A DNA stretch of 21,811 nt. Source: Theodoxus fluviatilis. Its lineage: Eukaryota > Mollusca > Gastropoda > Cycloneritida > Neritidae. The notes below the pieces were generated by a model. That model had not been told where the DNA came from. It did not search any database and saw nothing but the letters and a program-made list of their open reading frames with translations. Location of the stretch: contig JAWQFJ010006157.1 in NCBI GenBank assembly GCA_034096865.1, forward strand, positions 22,501 through 44,311, in the 5' to 3' direction. The position numbers and the translations under genes were made by a program. Positions within the stretch are counted from its first letter, which is position 1; each line of letters begins with the position of its first letter. Below are positions 19,746-21,811 of the stretch, piece by piece.

Positions 19746-19763
19746 TGGGGGCTCGTCCGGGAT
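19746..19763 (+). promoter_or_regulatory. Primer-binding site complementary to tRNA-Pro
   Basis: TGGGGGCTCGTCCGGGAT matches over all 18 nt the primer-binding site of murine leukaemia-type retroviruses, which is complementary to the 3' end of tRNA-Pro including CCA. It lies one base after the CA end of the LTR, the expected place for minus-strand DNA priming. Confidence 0.85.
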
Positions 19764-19851
19764 CACTTCTGTTTGCATACCCCTGGCTACTGTGTTGTCT
19801 TTTGTGATTTTGTGTCGTGTTGCAGCAGTGTTTGGTGCCCAACGCTTCGGG

Positions 19852-21811
19852 ATGGAGCGGAAGTTGGAGTGGCTAAGGTACCAGGAGGAGAAGGCGGGGC
19901 GACTGCGGGAATTGGCCGTGAGGCAGAGAGAGCGGGATCGGCGCGAACGGGAAGAGGTGAAGCGGCAGGAAGTGCTTCTGCGCAAGTGCAGGGAGACGCT
20001 ACGTGCTGGCGAGGGGAGAACGCTGCTGGCCAGGTCGGAGAAAGAGGCTTTGGGTCAGAGGCTGGAGGACACGAGTCGTGAGGTGGACAAGCTTCGGGAA
20101 GGTGATGGTGGCTCTGCATCTCCAGAAGTTGGCAAACTGCAGAACCAGATCCGTAAGGCCAGGCGCGTCATCAAGCAGCTGAAGTCTGACCACGAGGGGG
20201 CCATTGCTGAGGTCAAGAAGACCATGTTGGAAGAGATAGGAGCCAAGGATGAAGAACTCCGCCACATTCGGGAACAGCTCCAGATCACCAGCCAGCAGCG
20301 GCAGGTACTCCAGGACAAGTCAGAGAAGCTGGAGAAGTCAGGGGAGGAGTGGTTTAGAAGATCGAGGGAGATCATTGGGCGGCTGGAGGAGGAGAAGCGG
20401 CAGCTGCAAGAAGAGACGGAGGAGCGGGTGCAGCGGGCAGTGCAGACTCTGGAGGCAGAGAAGGAGAGACTGGTGTTGGAACTGTCTCGAGGCCAGGCCG
20501 CCGCCCTCACCCTACTACAGCAGGAGGCGGAGAAGCAGATAGCGGAGCAGGTGCAGGCTGCTGTAGCCCAATGCCAGCAGGAGTGGAAGGAGAAGGTGGA
20601 ACAGCTTCAGCGCAGCCACGACGAGAGCTTGTTCTCCAAGGAGCAGAGGCTACGGCAACAGCTGCAGGTGGAGGAGGAGATGAAGGTGGCACTGGAGGAG
20701 AGGGAACGGCAGAGAATGGCTGCCGTGTCGGAGAAGGACCAACTACTGGGGTTGGTGGATCAACTGAAGTCGGAGAAGATGGAGCTGGAGGAGGACTTGC
20801 AGACCAAGACAGCAGCGCTGCAGTCCGAGCTGGAGCAAAGCAGGCAGCAGAGTCAGGCCAGTCTGGAGGAACTGAGGACGCAGCATGCAGCAGAGCTGGC
20901 CAGCAAGGAGCAGCAGCAGGGGCAGGCAGCACAGGCCCAGCGTGACAGCCTGCGCCACAAGTACTCGGAAGAGATGCAGGCCATGCAGAGCAGTCACCAG
21001 GAGGCACAGCAGACAGTGATGGAGGAGAGGGAGCGGTTCTGCACGGCGGAGATGAGCAAGCTGGAGCGGCGGCGTGGGGAGGACGAGTCGCAGGCAGTGT
21101 TGGGGGCTCAGGAGAGCGGTGAGAGGCTGCTGTGGCAGGCCGGGGAGCGGGAGGACACAGTGAGAGAGCGGGATGGACGGGAGGAGAGGCTACAGGAAGT
21201 GCAGACTGAGCATGCCCAGAGCCAGGCACACATTGAAGGGGAGGAAAATGCCATGGCCAGTACCAAGGACATGGTGTTGGAGCGGGAGGAGCAGATACGG
21301 AAGCTGTCCCCGCTAGAACAGGAGGTGGCGGGGCTGCAGACTCGGTGCCAGCAGTTGCAGACGCAGCTGACGGAGGGGCGACGGGCACGGGCGGAGCAGG
21401 AGCCGTATGTGAAGACACTGCAAGACAGACTGCCGGTGCTGCAGGAGGATGGCAGCCACACGCAGAGCCAGCTGTCCTTGGAGCTGGGGCACGCCAAGGT
21501 GGAGCTGCAAGGGCAGAAGGAGCTGGAGATGGTCGCTGCCAGGCACAACGAGGAGCTGCCGACACAGCGCGATGAGATGGAGGAGGCACACGGCCGGCGC
21601 CAGCTTCGGCAAGCACCACGGGTTCGGGCTAGGGACACCCAACGGCCGGTTACCTTGAGGGTGGTGGAGACCAGGTGTGGAGGTGGAGGTCGCTGCTCGG
21701 TCGGGACTCGGAGGGGTCCAGGCTGGAGGTGGAGTAGGAAGAGGAAGAAGAGGAAGCAGAAGTTTGGTCCACTAGGTGAAGGGACAGGGCTGGACGCGAT
21801 GGACTTGGAGG
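19852..21811 (+). CDS. Gag-like coiled-coil ORF, open at the window edge (partial)
   Basis: ATG at 19852 (MERKLEWLRYQEEKAG) opens a frame of at least 653 codons with no stop before the window ends. The same frame is open upstream past the primer-binding site, but the first ATG downstream of it is the best start. Residues 1-580 are nearly all Glu, Gln, Lys, Arg and Leu in heptad-like spacing with few Pro or Gly, i.e. long coiled coils, with a short Gly/Ser linker at about 84-91. From about residue 585 the character changes to Arg/Gly-rich, with a basic cluster (RKRKKRKQK, about 626-634) that could bind nucleic acid. No zinc knuckle, protease or RT is visible yet. The position directly after LTR and PBS points to Gag of an LTR retroelement assembling by coiled-coil contacts. 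A captured host filament- or golgin-like gene is the alternative. Codon use is GC-rich, unlike the broken AT-rich elements to the left. Confidence 0.7.
   Translation, partial: MERKLEWLRYQEEKAGRLRELAVRQRERDRREREEVKRQEVLLRKCRETLRAGEGRTLLARSEKEALGQRLEDTSREVDKLREGDGGSASPEVGKLQNQIRKARRVIKQLKSDHEGAIAEVKKTMLEEIGAKDEELRHIREQLQITSQQRQVLQDKSEKLEKSGEEWFRRSREIIGRLEEEKRQLQEETEERVQRAVQTLEAEKERLVLELSRGQAAALTLLQQEAEKQIAEQVQAAVAQCQQEWKEKVEQLQRSHDESLFSKEQRLRQQLQVEEEMKVALEERERQRMAAVSEKDQLLGLVDQLKSEKMELEEDLQTKTAALQSELEQSRQQSQASLEELRTQHAAELASKEQQQGQAAQAQRDSLRHKYSEEMQAMQSSHQEAQQTVMEERERFCTAEMSKLERRRGEDESQAVLGAQESGERLLWQAGEREDTVRERDGREERLQEVQTEHAQSQAHIEGEENAMASTKDMVLEREEQIRKLSPLEQEVAGLQTRCQQLQTQLTEGRRARAEQEPYVKTLQDRLPVLQEDGSHTQSQLSLELGHAKVELQGQKELEMVAARHNEELPTQRDEMEEAHGRRQLRQAPRVRARDTQRPVTLRVVETRCGGGGRCSVGTRRGPGWRWSRKRKKRKQKFGPLGEGTGLDAMDLE

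Noticed and set aside
20507..21619. 370-codon minus-strand frame rich in Pro, Ala and Ser
   Set aside because: It is antisense to the coiled-coil ORF. GAG/CAG/CTG-rich coding sequence gives stop-poor CTC/CTG/CAG on the other strand, and the translation shows no domain.

Overview
The window looks like repeat-dense, non-coding DNA from an animal, most likely a mollusc and probably a gastropod. The clues are long simple repeats, many broken retroelements with frameshifts, and several repeats I recall from mollusc genomes: TGACCTTGACCTT clusters ending in a GGACGGACGGACG tract, and a short element with a (ATCC)n tail. The assignment rests on recalled repeat character, not on a search. I see no convincing host gene, tRNA, rRNA or CRISPR array.

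Layout. 1-4330 holds degenerate repeats: a cluster of AGGTCA half-sites (1120-1756) in a mollusc-type repeat, a 552-bp-spaced duplicated block built on TGGGGCGAA, and copies of a SINE-like element. 4517-7560 is dominated by very long microsatellites (GTCT, CT, GC/GT, TTC/TCC, GAT, TTA), two retroelement-like 3' tails and a miniature inverted-repeat element (5294-5627). 7561-10883 is mostly unrecognised, with a G33 run and one weak possible exon. 10945-12545 is a broken RNase H-bearing LINE.

12815 to about 17790 is one Penelope-like element (PLE, minus strand) whose reverse transcriptase and GIY-YIG-type endonuclease are split into three blocks by two later insertions. One is a 5'-truncated LINE (13311-15099). 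The other is a 982-bp composite of a SINE-like unit plus an antisense LTR fragment (15939-16920) with a perfect 11-bp target-site duplication. Both outer ends of the PLE meet the same LINE-type 3' sequence in the same orientation.

The right end (18219-21811) is the best-preserved element: a putative 1.5-kb LTR, a perfect 18-nt match to the tRNA-Pro primer-binding site known from murine leukaemia-type retroviruses, and a long ORF (from 19852, still open at the window edge, at least 653 codons) that is almost entirely charged coiled coil. I read it as a Gag-like protein of an LTR retroelement. Its pol genes and second LTR would lie beyond the window. This LTR is related to the fragment inside the PLE, so the same family has been active here more than once.
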